Positions 45,437-56,359 of a stretch of DNA of 64,000 nucleotides are shown here, in pieces; the stretch's first letter is position 1; each line of letters starts with the position of its first letter. The stretch spans positions 3,720,001 to 3,784,000 of the forward strand of contig JAKSGN010000003.1 of NCBI GenBank assembly GCA_024180945.1, in the 5' to 3' direction. The DNA comes from Macrophomina tecta. Lineage: Eukaryota; Ascomycota; Dothideomycetes; Botryosphaeriales; Botryosphaeriaceae. Both the position numbers and the translations under genes were made by a program. Under the pieces are notes generated by a model that worked only from the letters and a program-made list of their open reading frames with translations, was not told where the DNA came from and ran no database searches.

Positions 45437-46435
45437 CTACTCCTCGTCCGGCAGTCCTACAAGCTTGAGCGAGTCGCTCCACAGCCTCTTCGCCTTCTCC
45501 ACGTCATATGCGTACGGAGCATACCCGGGCGAAGAAAACTCGTGATCCCCTTCCACATACGGCTCTGCCACGGCGCAGTTGACGAGGTACTTGCCGCCCT
45601 TGTGTTCCCATTCCTTGCCGACCGCTGCCCACACCGATGTTGCGGCACCCTGCTCAACGCTCTTCATGGTGGGGTACAAGAACTCCATCCCTTTGAAGGC
45701 ATCTGCGGGCATATGCTGGGTCAGCCCCGTCTGGACAATGCCGGGATGGACGCTCGTGGCGTGTAGGTGGCGAGGGCCATAGCGGCGCTCGATCTCGTTG
45801 GCCATATAAATGTTGGCCGTCTTGGATTGACCGTAGGCCACATTGGGGTCATAGTCGCCTTTCTGGAAGTCGTAATTGTCGGGATTATTGATCCCGTGGA
45901 TGTTGTGGGCGGAGGAAGCGAGGCTGACGACGCGGGACGGGAGCTCGGGGGAGGCAGCAGCGAGCAGAGCGGGTTCCAAGAGCTTGTAGAAGAGGAAATG
46001 CGAGAGGTGATTCGTGCCGAACTGGAGCTCGTGGCCATCGGCGGTTAGGCGGAGGTCGGGGATCGCCATGATGCCGGCATTGTTCACAAGAAGGTGAATC
46101 TTGGAGGTCTTGGCGAGAATGGCGGCGGCGGCGGCGCGGACAGAAGAGAGTGCTGCCTGGTCCATCTCGATAATCTCCATGCGAGAAGGGTCAAAGATAC
46201 CAGCGAGGGCGGATTGGGCCTTGGCGACGTCTCGGGCCGTGAGAAAGAGTGTGGCGCCAGTGGTGGCCAGGGCGCGAGTGGTTTCAATGCCGATGCCCGA
46301 AGACGTACCGGTGATGACAATGACCTCGCCCTTGAGTTTGCCTTCAACGCCCTCGTCCTTGATGACTTGGAGGGCCGTCGGGCGTGCGTCGCCAGGACCG
46401 TTTGGCTTAGCGTGGGCTTCAGCGTAGCGCGACAT
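45437..46435 (-). CDS. short-chain dehydrogenase/reductase (332 aa)
   Basis: Intact intronless frame. Classical SDR features: TGTSSGIG cofactor loop (residues 42-49), NNAGIM after strand 4 (about 117-122), the catalytic serine in SLASSAHN (about 175), YGQSKTAN with catalytic Tyr and Lys (about 201-205), and HPGIVQTGL after strand 6. The first 35 residues form a charged extension before the Rossmann fold. The TARD at the end of strand 2 suggests NADP(H) preference, as in retinol-dehydrogenase/WWOX-like fungal SDRs. It would reduce or oxidise a carbonyl/alcohol substrate in the cytosol. It lies 1.5 kb beyond the bZIP gene on the opposite strand and is one of few intact genes near the decayed cluster, so former cluster membership is possible but unproven. 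Confidence 0.9.
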   Translation of the reverse strand: MSRYAEAHAKPNGPGDARPTALQVIKDEGVEGKLKGEVIVITGTSSGIGIETTRALATTGATLFLTARDVAKAQSALAGIFDPSRMEIIEMDQAALSSVRAAAAAILAKTSKIHLLVNNAGIMAIPDLRLTADGHELQFGTNHLSHFLFYKLLEPALLAAASPELPSRVVSLASSAHNIHGINNPDNYDFQKGDYDPNVAYGQSKTANIYMANEIERRYGPRHLHATSVHPGIVQTGLTQHMPADAFKGMEFLYPTMKSVEQGAATSVWAAVGKEWEHKGGKYLVNCAVAEPYVEGDHEFSSPGYAPYAYDVEKAKRLWSDSLKLVGLPDEE

Positions 46436-47062
46436 GATTGCGTTGGCGAGGGATTCTGAGAGATGGGGATGAGGAACAAGGCTTGCTTAGGTATCAAGAG
46501 GAGGACTGATGTGATATTGAGAAGTTGGATTCTAAAGTGGAGTGGAAGTACGAGGGGAAGTGGTTCACTTATGTAGCCAACTCACTTAAGACATCTACAC
46601 GGCGCCATGGGCTCATTGCAGGAGAGCATTACTTGGAAGGATCATGGCTTACAAATTGCCGCACACTTCAGAGACCCTTTCCGGCGATAGGCGATACTAA
46701 AAGCTAACACCGCCCCTTTATAAATGCTTTATGGATCAAGATCTAGTAATTTGATGTCATGTTTCGTCCTTTCCTCGTCCTTTACCATTCCCATCAATGA
46801 TCCATGACTCGCGTTGCTGACATTTTTCCCCTTTCGGGCTAGTGACGCTCTCCACAAATATTAACTTCCAGAGCCAGAGCTCCAGTACTATGGTCGGGGT
46901 GTTAGCGAAGCTAGCAGTAGTGCTGCCAAGCCGTCGCACCATAATACAGGTAATAACCGAACATCCGGTTCTTCCCGATCGCACCAAATCCGGCGTGTAC
47001 GTATGTTAGGAGGCCTGCAGATAGTTTTCAATACAGCAAGGATCGAGTTTTACCCTCTCACA
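46436..47062. other. intergenic, with one dispersed repeat fragment
   Basis: Upstream region of the SDR gene. It contains the second copy of the 42541-type repeat (46797-46885). No gene supported. Confidence 0.4.
46797..46885 (+). repeat. dispersed repeat fragment (second copy of 42541-type)
   Basis: CCATGACTCGCGTTGCTGAC followed by an ATTTTTCCCCTTTCGGGCTAGTG block aligns with 42546-42590, and the homology extends to the GCCRGAGCTC at the end of both copies. Differences include transitions and a few indels. Confidence 0.45.
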
Positions 47063-47595
47063 CGGGGCCATAAGTTGTGTTAGCGCGGCGCTAAGCTAGC
47101 AGGAATAAGAGTTAATCTTTACCTAATTTCGCTTATAAATACCACTGTTTTCTCCAGTTTTCTCGCTAACTAAGTATATACACACTTTTCACGATTTCTG
47201 AACCAATCGATTAGTAGTAGTAGCAGTTGGTGTTGCACTAATAGCAACTTACGAGAGATAAGCAACTCTAATACCTCACCCTTCGTACGCATACGGACAT
47301 GACCTACGTTCAAATTACTAAGAAGCTAGACTTTACACCGCGTTAGGTTCTAAATGGATATACACAACGCTTCGCAAAGCAGTTGAGGAAGCGTAGAAGG
47401 TAGTTACGGAAGAGTAGCTACGTGAACTACTTAACACCATACTATAGCGTATGAAGGATACGATCGCTACAAAGGGTAGCCATATAAAGTAGTAGGGAGG
47501 CTGGGAATTGTCAGCAGTTTTGGTATATTTTACTAGTAAAACAGTGCACGGTCTCCGCGGCGCTTAGCGCCGCGCTAGCACAACTTATGCCCCCG
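47063..47595. mobile_element. 533-bp DNA element with 34-bp terminal inverted repeats
   Basis: Ends 47063-47096 and 47562-47595 are inverted repeats matching at 32 of 34 positions (CGGGGC/GCATAAGTTGTG, then the TAGCGCGGCGCTAAGC palindromic core). The interior (about 47298-47400, plus) encodes MTYVQITKKLDFTPR, then a TAG where Gln would be expected, then VLNGYTQRF. This resembles the helix-turn-helix at the N-terminus of fungal Tc1/mariner-type transposases. No DDE catalytic part is present, so it is a deleted, non-autonomous derivative. I see no clear target duplication at the edges. Confidence 0.65.
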
Positions 47596-47973
47596 ACCAT
47601 AGTAGTTCTTGATTATAAATCTTTCAGGGTCCGGGGTTAAGCGTGCTCAGTGCTTCCATCCACCTTCATCTTCGGGTTGAACTCAAGGTTGAAACGCAAG
47701 AGTAGATTCGCGTAGATGTGCCAATCCTGGTGGCAGGCAAGAGTTTTTGCGAACCTAGTCAGCTATCGTTAAATAGAAGCTATCCTGAGGTGAGAAAGAA
47801 GATAGACTGGGAACTGATTTCGCTCAATACAGTTTCTCGGTTCGTAGCTGATCGACTCGAACACGTCGAACTGGCCACGGGTAGACTTCACGTTGTGCTC
47901 AACGCCCCACCGCTCCAGTATGGCCTTGTAGGGCCCGTGAAAGTGTAGAAGGGAGTGTTAGACAAATTAGCGG
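47596..47973. other. no supported gene
   Basis: A plus-strand frame at 47718-47948 lacks a recognisable domain. The segment lies beyond the truncated end of the P450 relic. Confidence 0.35.
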
Positions 47974-49410
47974 CTAACGTAGACGGTTGTGCAAGCCGGC
48001 ACCTGCTTCCCGGAGATGACACGATCCTCTGCGGGGACGAGACGGCGCAAAGGCGTCGTGAATCTCTTTGCCCAGGATGGCCATCTTGTCTGGCCCGCGC
48101 AGGAGGTACGAGGTCAGGCCGGAGACCAGGGTAGCCAACGTCTCGGTATCAACTTGCCCGCTCTGATAAATCAGTGCGGTGTCGGACTTTTCCAGTTCGA
48201 CATCTCGTTCAGCGCGAACCCCCCTCTTGCTGTTACTGGGACGGCGCAGCACGGTGTTTCATACGCATACCGGTTGCTGGTCTGCACGCTTCTTCGCCCG
48301 AGGCAGGTGCGCGTCGATGTACTTTCGTACGTACACTCCGTGAAGCCTGCGCACCTTTTCCAGCTCCGAGGGCACCAAAACGCGCTTGAGGAGCGTGCCA
48401 AAGTGCGGAAACGTGGCATTGATGCCGGCACCAGCGTAAATGTCCCAATTGCACAGAGGAGCGATGCGGCCCAGGACCGGTAGAGCGGCTTCTCCAAGAG
48501 GCTGAGATGCGCACCAAATGAGACATATTCAGCGATGTCAAACGGACAGTAATTGAACATGCGTAACAGATCAGCGGTGCCAGTGGGTGTGCGTGCAATT
48601 TCGCCAAGCTTGTCTACCCTGATGCAAACGTGTCTTTGAAACATGGGCTCCTGCTAGTGAGTTGTCTAGTCCGCGAAGGCATGCGAGAGGGCACGACGCT
48701 GCCGAGCGTAGTCCTCATCATTGGCCCTGTCAAACAGGACGTTGCGCGCGGGGAAACAACTGCGACACCGGCACCACAAATGTCTTTCGTTTTTCTATTC
48801 TTCAGCTTTGTGGTACCCCTGGTAATTCCATTGGATACTACAAGATTCGGGCCGTAGAACTCCTCATCTGCGATAGCTCGTCACTCGCAAATCTCCAGAT
48901 GATGATCTAGCAGACTTTTTTTAGACAGTGCTCTTCTGACCCACTGTATAGCCGTAAATATTCTGCCAAGCTCAAACAGAGATGAAAAAGCTGACTGGGC
49001 GACAAGTGAACAACTTCATATATGTAGTAAAGCTTTTGGGTCCATCGTACTTGCAGACCAACCAGGCGATTGTAGAGACAGGGCAATTTCGAAGCCGCAG
49101 CGAGCTTAGGTCCGGGAAGATTCTGTAATGTATGAAAATAGGAGTTGTATATTATTGTCGTCAGCCATAGAAGAGCTACATCTGAGCGTTGGACTGTTTG
49201 GACGATTGATGTAGGCTGAGTGATCCATCCCAACGCAGCCTCTGCAACGTCAATTCCCAGAACCAAACAGCAAACGATGGTTGCGGCTGTGCGTAAAAGC
49301 CGAAGTAATTCTCGACGATTGATTGCCCTTAATGGGCGCCTTCGCACAATAAATGGGGCAGTTATTACATTAGCGTTGACACCGCGCCCATAGCCCAGCC
49401 CAAACGACAA
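47974..49410 (-). pseudogene. truncated cytochrome P450 relic (no haem domain)
   Basis: Minus-strand blocks in order. N-terminal anchor and hinge at about 49100-49260 (TIIYNSYFHTLQNLPGPKL, then KLPCLYNRL). Then the helix C-F region at 48430-48580 (LLRMFNYCPFDIAEYVSFGAHLSLLE). Then the I-helix and its C-terminal extension at 48055-48140 (ETLATLVSGLTSYLLR, then GPDKMAILGKEIHDAF). Homology stops just after this, before the ExxR K-helix and the haem-binding cysteine, so the C-terminal third is missing. Blocks lie in different frames with stops between them. The pattern resembles isotrichodermin-hydroxylase-like (CYP65-type) fungal P450s. It could be a second tailoring gene of the neighbouring dead cluster or an unrelated relic. 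Confidence 0.7.
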
Positions 49411-50157
49411 TTATTTCCAGCGAACCGGGGAGTTCGTAGAGCAAACTCTGAGCGTCTCGTCCTTATCGACAAGTATTTCGAGACTATACCCATCTAGCCG
49501 TTGCTCAGGTTTCTGTCTCCCGCTAGAGGTCATGTCTCGAGATTTCCCGACTTCGCATTTACCCGTTTTAGAAACGCATACTAATGGTCTCGCCTACATT
49601 TCTTGGCTAAACACCTGTTGCAACATAAATCAATCAATTCGCACTAAATCTAAGGGCGGCGTCGTGCTTTTTTCGGTCCAGCAACACCCATCACGGTCGC
49701 ATTCCCTATAACGGCCGACTTATTAATCTGCTCAATCTTTTCTGGCGCCGAGGATCGGAAGAGGATTCGGATTCCACGAACCAAGGCTCGACCCGCGACC
49801 AATCCACCAGCAAGAGAAAGCGTATACCGGCTACATCACTTCCATTTAATAGCAAAGCCTACACCGCCGAGGCGCGGCCACTGGGCTAGACTACTCTATA
49901 GAGCCTTTTACATTCACAGACGGAAATTCTTACCCTAGCAGTTAAAGCATACGCTTAGTACTACACATAAAGCCCTGGCTCCTATTCCGGTACCCCTATT
50001 ATACCGCGGGTGCCGCTAATCAACCACCGTTCTATTAAATAACTAAATAGTTACTAGATACTACTATTTAAATGCTATATTTTTTTGGCTTGCATACTAT
50101 GTTATTCTTAAGTCTATATTACTTCTTACAGAGCAATTAGTCCAGCTTAAGCCCAGC
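49411..50157. other. intergenic with a dispersed repeat fragment
   Basis: No gene supported. The dispersed repeat at 49612-49692 is listed separately. The last 200 bases are A+T-rich and precede the 3' end of the phospholipase-like gene. Confidence 0.4.
49612..49692 (-). repeat. dispersed repeat fragment, copy 2
   Basis: On the minus strand this matches 16585-16672 (GGACCGAAAAAAGCAC...GTGCGAATTGAT...CAACAG). At several positions this copy has G or C where copy 1 has A or T, as if copy 1 were RIP-mutated. Confidence 0.55.
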
Positions 50158-52986
50158 CTACTCGACCAGAAGCCCGACCATGTCCCGCCCAGGCTTGTGA
50201 CGCGCCGCAGCCCAACCCAGCGCGATGGCGGGCTGGCCGGCGATGGCGGGGATCTGGCCGTCGACGACGTACTTGAGTGAGCCATCGTCGGCGGCGGGCC
50301 GCAGCAGGCGCACACCAAGGATGCCGCGGTTCTCGAACGCGGCCACGATGGCCGCGGGCGTCTCGGCGCCGCCGCGGGCGAAGCGGTAGCGGGCCGGGTA
50401 CGCGTCCAGCGGCTGCATGAAGGCCGCCGTCAGCGTCGACCCACGGTCCGACGCGACGGCGCTGCGCACAGCACCGCCGGCGTCGAAGCCCGGCCCCTCC
50501 GACCCCGGCGCGCCAGGCACCGCGAGCACCGCCAGGCTACCGTCGCGCTGGTCGGTGAGCAGCCCGATGAGGTCGACCGTGCCATTGCCGCTGGCGTCGG
50601 CGAGAAACCAGAGAAGGTGCTCCTCCTCGAGCACTCCGGGCCGCCAGATGGGGACGCTGGCCGTCGAGTCGACGCTCAGGGTACGCTCGCGGACGGTCAG
50701 CACGTTCACCCTTATGTGATCTGCGCCCCCAGTCGTTGTTAGCTGCAGGCCGGACTTTCCTTCGCGCGCGCCTCCCTCCCGGAGGGAAGAAGGGCGGAGG
50801 GCGGAAGGAGGGCTTACCTGACTGCTGCCCGTAGAACAGGCGGACGAAGCGGCATGGCTCGCGGCCGCTTGAGGGAATCGGCAGCACGCGCTGCGCCCTC
50901 TCTCCGAGCTGCTCCTCGAACGTCCACGAATTGGCGTGTGCGTAGTCGTTCTTGAAGCTCAAGAACGTCCAAGTTGTCTTGGCGGCGTCGGAGGAGCAGG
51001 TGACGTACGTCTCGCACCCGTCCGCGGGATCGAGGGAGACGCAAAATGAGACGCTGCGAGGCATGTGAGCTCAATATTTTGGTAGTAGAAGTAGGGCAGC
51101 GGGCTTACTATGGGGCGGAGACGGGCGCGTTCGGCCACCTGAGGGACCTCAAGGTGGGCGGGCGCCGCACGCCTTCGTCGAATGTCCAGAGCTCGAACTT
51201 GGCCCGCCAGGGCTTCGCCGGCCGGTGCCAGGACTTGACCATGGCTAGTATTTCTCTGCCATCGCTCAGACGCCCGTAACGGACGTCGCCGGCGGCCCAG
51301 CCCACGTTGTCGTCCTCGACTTCTTTGAACGAGACCATCTGGAAGCGGTTGTCGAGGTGGTTTCCGATGTCCACTCCAAGATGATAGGCGACACTGCTAT
51401 CCTCGGAGTCCACGGTCCCGACGATGAAGTGGACGTCGTCATCTATCCTGTCAGCAGAAAGCCAGGTCAGCTGGCCCGACGGCTTGGGCACGGTGAGTGT
51501 CTTGTGGGAAAACATGTTCCACGACTCTTCCCTCACGGCCACCGGGCTCTGCGAGAAGACTTGGCCGCACTCGACCAGCGCCAGCTCCGTGTCCATGTTC
51601 CACCGAAACTGCAGCAGCTTGGATGGAGAGAGTAGCGGAAGCGTGAGCGGCAGCTCGGCTTGATGCTGGCTGGAGGCGCGGATCCGGGCCAGGATATCCG
51701 AGAAAGGCGCGCCGGAGACGGGGTGCTCCTCGTAGACGGGGACGCCTCTGTCGTCCAGGCGCGACCTGAAACGGAGGGTCTTACCTTCGTTGACCACCTC
51801 GAACAGCGGGGCGAAGTTGGACGCCGCCGTCTCGTCCAGCTTTGGGATCTTGGATCGAAGGTCAGCATCGCAGTAGGCGGTCTGGGACGCTTCGTACCTC
51901 TCTAAGAGTGTTGAAGTTCAAATGGTGCGGACGCTGCCCCGTCCGAAACGTCTCGTAAACCTCGTGGACCCCGGCTTGGGCCGCAGTGACGGCGGCGTCG
52001 AAGGCCAGGTTCCCTTTGGCCGACATGAGCTGCTTGTCGCCGTAAGACGGCTAGGCGTTGCCGCTGGAGCTCGCCGCCCAGAGGCCGTTGGCACAGTCCT
52101 CGTCGTGCATCGCTTGCGCGCACTGGTCCGCGGGCCACGGCTTCGGCCAGGCCCTCGCCTCCAGCTGCTTGTAAAGCTCGTCCTCCGAGATGTCGCCGCA
52201 GCGGGTTCGGAAATACGTCTGGTGCAGCGCGCGTCTCGGGGTCCGCATGTGCCCGGACGAGAACAGATCGGTCAGGAAATGCGTGGCGAAGGCCTCGAGA
52301 AAGTAGGCGCGCCTCAGATCAATCGTGCTCTGCGTGTGGAACGCCCTCTCAGCCTGCTCCAGCGCCGCCCAATGGCCGGCCTTGTACGCCTTGACGGCGT
52401 CCTGCGAAGGTTCTTAGCGACGGTAGTGGCACGCCTGCGCGCGACAGTGCACGGGACTGACTTCGCCAAAGTGATCCCAGTTGCACAGTGAGAGCCACAA
52501 GTAGTCGAGCTTGGTGCATATGGCCCACTTGGTGTTGAACTTGGACCTCGTCTCTTTGTATACCTGCGAGTTTGTTGGCCTCTGACAGAGCTGCGGCAAA
52601 GTTCAGACGACGATGCTCACCTGAGCGGCATCCCTACCTTTGTCCAGCATCCGCAGGATCTCGCGCTCCTCCTCGGCCATGATGTCCAAGACAGCCTTGA
52701 GGTAGCCGCGCGTGTCTTGCTCCAGGAGGCTGGCGTTGGCCAAGAAGCGGTCGATGCTGGCTCTGGTGTTGATGTCCCACTGATCGCTGATTTGCTCGGC
52801 GTCGCCGACCGTCTGGCAATTGCCGTAGAAGTCGCCGGCCAGCGCGACGATCTGGCCGTACGAGAGGTTGATGCCGCTGCCGACTTCATAGCCGAAGCTC
52901 CCGCCCATGACGTCGCCATTCGGGTGCGACAAGAGGACGCTGTCGCCTATCTTGCGGTGCTCAGGGCCTTCGAATCGGTGAGTCAT
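50158..52986 (-). pseudogene. zinc phospholipase C / P1 nuclease-like protein with FG-GAP-like tail, disrupted
   Basis: Exons on minus: 52986-52621, 52563-52462, 52401 to about 51109, 51053-50818 and 50720-50158. Introns have donors GTGAGC, GTCAGT, GTAAGC, GTAAGC and CAG acceptors. Residues 1-155 include LSYGQIVALAGDFYG and NWDHFG. Residues 156-220 include EAFATHFLTDLFSSGHMRTP, whose histidine spacing recalls the zinc-binding helices of phospholipase C/P1 nuclease-like proteins. The C-terminal half is beta-rich with VDLIGLLTDQRDGS-type repeats (LADASGNGTVDLIG) like FG-GAP blades, usually ligand-binding propellers. Two lesions: an in-frame TAG at 52053-52051, after which coding potential continues in the same frame, and a one-base shift near 51925. 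No signal peptide is seen. It faces the transglutaminase-like gene across a 0.7-kb shared promoter. The family call is tentative; lesions could be assembly errors. Confidence 0.6.
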
Positions 52987-53623
52987 GGTGGGCAGAAGGA
53001 GCAGGGCGGACGGATGTGCTCAAGATCAATGGATTGGGAGGATAAGAAGAAGAGTTGCTAGAAGTGTTATTCTTGTTATTCCCAGGACATGCGGTTACTA
53101 TATAAGCACCAGTTTTGCATGAACACGTGACTTCAACGGCATGCCGTCACGCATGGGCCCAGGGAGGAAAGGAGAGAAGAATGGGTTTGGAGTAGAGGTC
53201 TGGAAGGATGCGGTAGGGCCTTGGTCGGCGCTCAGTTGGTGCTCGGTTGGTGAGCTCCAGTTTGATCACGGCCCCCAAGCCAGAATCTTTTCAGCTGCTC
53301 GGTTAGTAGCGCAGGCTTCAAGTGGGGAAGAGTTCAGCTGTGATAGAGCTGCATATGGGCGCTAGCGGACATGCCGAAGCTGCTATACGCAAGCAGCGCG
53401 CACTACCGGTCGGAAAAGGCGACCACCATAGCAGGGTGGCTCATTGAGGCGAAGGACAAGGGCGACGAGCACAATCACAACGCGAATCCTTGCAGGTGCC
53501 TGACCGTAGCAGGAGCCAACGGTCGGTCGTCAGTCGGACTACGGACCACCAGCATGCTGGCGGCATTCTTTCCAGTCTTGTCCTTCAAAATGCCGTTGAT
53601 CCCTCGAGCGACCTGCAGAGCAC

Positions 53624-53633
53624 CCTATAAAAG
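53624..53633 (+). promoter_or_regulatory. TATA box of the transglutaminase-like gene
   Basis: CCTATAAAAG (TATAAAAG at 53626-53633) lies 62 bases before the ATG at 53688. On the opposite strand, TTATATAGT near 53095-53103 is a candidate for the divergent phospholipase-like gene, about 110 nt before its ATG. Confidence 0.6.
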
Positions 53634-53687
53634 ACGCGCCGCGCTGCGGTGCGGTGCCGGCAAGCGTACCGCGCACTACCTTCCGCC

Positions 53688-56359
53688 ATGGATTACAGCT
53701 CGTACATCAGCATCGAGAACAAGCTCAACTGCTCGCTGACGTTCGTCAACAAGGGGACGGAGAGCGGGTACTGGCAGCAGAACCCGCCGCAGACCATCTC
53801 GGCGAATGCTACGAGCAGCGAGTTCCAGGTCAAGGACAAATTCGGCAAGTTCCCCTCCCAACCACGACGGCGCCGGACTCATGCTGACGGGCACGCAGGC
53901 TGGTTCGGGAGCGAGGGCTGGGTGCAGTACAAGGTCGACCTGCCCGACGCCGCGAACGACGATGCGAAGCCCATCGTCCAGCTCAACTTCTGCTGCCCGT
54001 GCGGGACGAACGACAACACGTTCTCGGCGGTGGCCAAGGCGAACTCGGACCCGTCCGCGGTCGACTGCCACCTCTTCCAGTTCAAGGAGAGCTCCTACAA
54101 CAAGCGGGACCACCCGCTGAAAGGTACGCACCCAACGCGCCCGGGGCCCGGGCGAGGGCGAGAGCGACGCTGACCGGACAGTGGCGGTTACGGTCTCGTT
54201 CAACACGGCGCTGACGACGCGGTCGACGGTGCTGTCAATCCGCGTGCCGCGCGCGGTCACGCCGGTGCGCAACACGCAGGGCATGGTGCACCTCGGCAAC
54301 AACCTGACGATCTGGGAGGCGCAGGCGGCGGGCCAGTACGAGGACAACAGCGACCCGCGCTGCGCCGGGTCGCTGTTCCCGGTCGCGGTCGACGTGGGCG
54401 ACAGCTCGATGCGGGCGCGCGGGCTGGAGTTGACGGTGGAGATCGACGAGCAGCTGGCGGGCGTGCCGCTGACGGTGCAGGGCGGCAACGACGCGACGCC
54501 GGCCGTGGCGGGCTCGCGCGGCGGCGTGGTGCTGCAGTTCGCGCGCGCGGGGCAGTACCGCGTGCAGGTCGAGGTCGACCCGCCGTGGGCGAGCGCGACG
54601 AGCCCGTGGGGCGTCAGCGGCAACGTCGCGTGGCGGCTGCTGGTCGCGCCGACGGGCCAGGCGCTGGCGCTGAACGCGACGCGGCTGGAGTTCTACGCGC
54701 TGGCCGGCCGCCTGCCGCGCTTCCTGGCGCAGGGCGTGCCGGTCGCGCTGGCGCGCCGGGCCGTGCCGACGAGCGACGCGCTGGGCGAGGCGTGGCTGGA
54801 GCGGTGCTACAACACCGTCTTCCAGCGCTTCGGCGCGTGCTACGACGCCGTGCGCGGGCGCCCGGCCTACGTGTCGTCGTGGACGGGCGGCAGCCTGCGC
54901 CTGCGCGCGTTCCTGGCCGACGCCGGCGGCGCGCCGCTGGTCAACTGCTACGACCAGGCCGCGATTCTGCAGGTGTGCCTGGCGCTGGCGCCCGTCACCG
55001 CCGACGCGCGCTGGGCGCTGATGCGCAACTTCGGCTTCATCAAGACCACCAACCTCGTCGGCCGCGGCGCCTGCAACAACCCCTTCTTCCTCAGCGCCGG
55101 TGCCGCGCCGGGCAAGCAGTGCGACAACGACGACCCGCGCCGCACCGCCTTCGGCAACCACGCCTTCCTGCTGCTGGGCGAGCGCGTCGTCGACGCCACC
55201 TGCAGCCCGCACGTCGCCACCGAAGACCACGCCGCCTACGTGCGCGCCGCCATCCAGACCGCCGACGAGACGCGCCTGTACCGCCTGAAGAACGTGGCCC
55301 CCGGCACCGTGGCCGACCTCTTCGAGTACCCCGGCGTCTCCGACCTCGACGGCGCCGGCGGGGCCCCTCGCCACGGCGCGGCGCGTTCCGCCCCGCTCGA
55401 CCTGGACGCGCCCGCGCGCCGCCTGCTGGACCTGGCCCGCCCGCGCGCCGAGCTCGTCCCGCGCTTCTGCAACGCCGACATCCGCGCCGCCTTCGCCGCC
55501 CCCGCCCCGCCGACCGCGACGGCTCCGGCGACGGCGGCAGCGCGCGCGCGCCCGCCTGGCACGTCGTGCGCTCCGACGTCTACCTCGCGCCCGCCGCCAC
55601 GCTGGCCGAGTGGGTGCTGCGCGACGCCGACGGCCGCGAGCTCAGCGTCGAGTGCACCGTGGCCGCCGATGAGGTGCAGGCCAGCGAGCGCTTTGCCGAC
55701 CACCTGCAGGCCCACGGCGCCCAGCTGGACAGCGTCTTCGGCCCGCCCGAGCGGCGCCGACGCGGCTGCGGGCTCAGTCTCGCCGGCGCCGTCGGTTCGC
55801 CGTGCCCGGCCTCGCTGTGGGTCTTTGGCAATGTCTTCGTCAGCGTGGCCGCGCGCGCCCCCGCCGCTGCGCCTCCGCGGCTGCGCCACCACGGCCACGA
55901 GGGCCAGGACGACGACGAGGGCGAGGGCCAGGGCGACGACGACCCTGCTGCCGCCGCCGCCGCTGTCGATGCCGCTTCCGACGCGCTCTTCCGCCACCTC
56001 GACCGCGCCACCGTCGACTCGGCCGACGACGCGCTGGAACCGGCCATCCTTGACGTGAGCTGCCCGGACGAGGTGCGCGTCGGCGACACCTTCATCGTTC
56101 GCGTCTCCGCCGACGGTGGCCGCCCGCTGGTCGACGTGCGCAGCCAGGAAGGCGTCAGTGTCCCCGGCCCCATCCCCCTCCGCCGCCGCTTGCTAACCAC
56201 TCCCAGAACATCATCCTCCTCGAGAGCAACGACAAGCTGCTCACGTATAAGTTCGCCGCGCTCGCCGCCGGCGCCGACGAGATCTGCTTTAGCTTCGCCC
56301 ACGCTGTCTCACTTCGGCCCGCCGGGCGCGTGCACCGGATCACGGTCCGCGACGAGTAG
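53688..56359 (+). CDS. beta-sandwich plus transglutaminase-like protein, one apparent frameshift
   Basis: Exons 53688-53844, 53899-54123, 54182-56153 and 56207-56359. Intron 1 uses a GC-AG pair (GCAAGT donor), is 54 nt and stop-free; introns 2 and 3 are standard (GTACGC, GTCAGT; GCTAAC branch). Residues 1-125: an all-beta domain (ISIENKLNCSLTF, then WQQNPPQTISANATSSEF, then GSEGWVQYKV) of aegerolysin-like appearance. Residues 130-330: further beta-rich sequence. Residues 370-470: a transglutaminase/cysteine-protease-like triad, C383 in NCYDQAAILQVCLAL, H454 in GNHAFLLL and D465 in VVDATCSP. After about 55500 the frame shifts by one base in a GC-rich run. It then continues with a conserved-looking segment (DVYLAPAATLAEWVLRDADG) and an acidic linker to the stop at 56357. 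No signal peptide. Very high third-position GC. Probably cytosolic; the substrate is unknown. Confidence 0.65.

Noticed and set aside
46084..46497. Alternative frames over the SDR gene on both strands
   Set aside because: The 332-aa SDR frame contains every SDR motif in order; the others are shadows.
54235..55997. Long open frames antisense to the transglutaminase-like gene (379 and 253 codons)
   Set aside because: Extreme GC at third positions removes stops from all frames. These peptides are Arg/Ala/Gly-rich with no domain, while the plus strand has the catalytic triad and introns.
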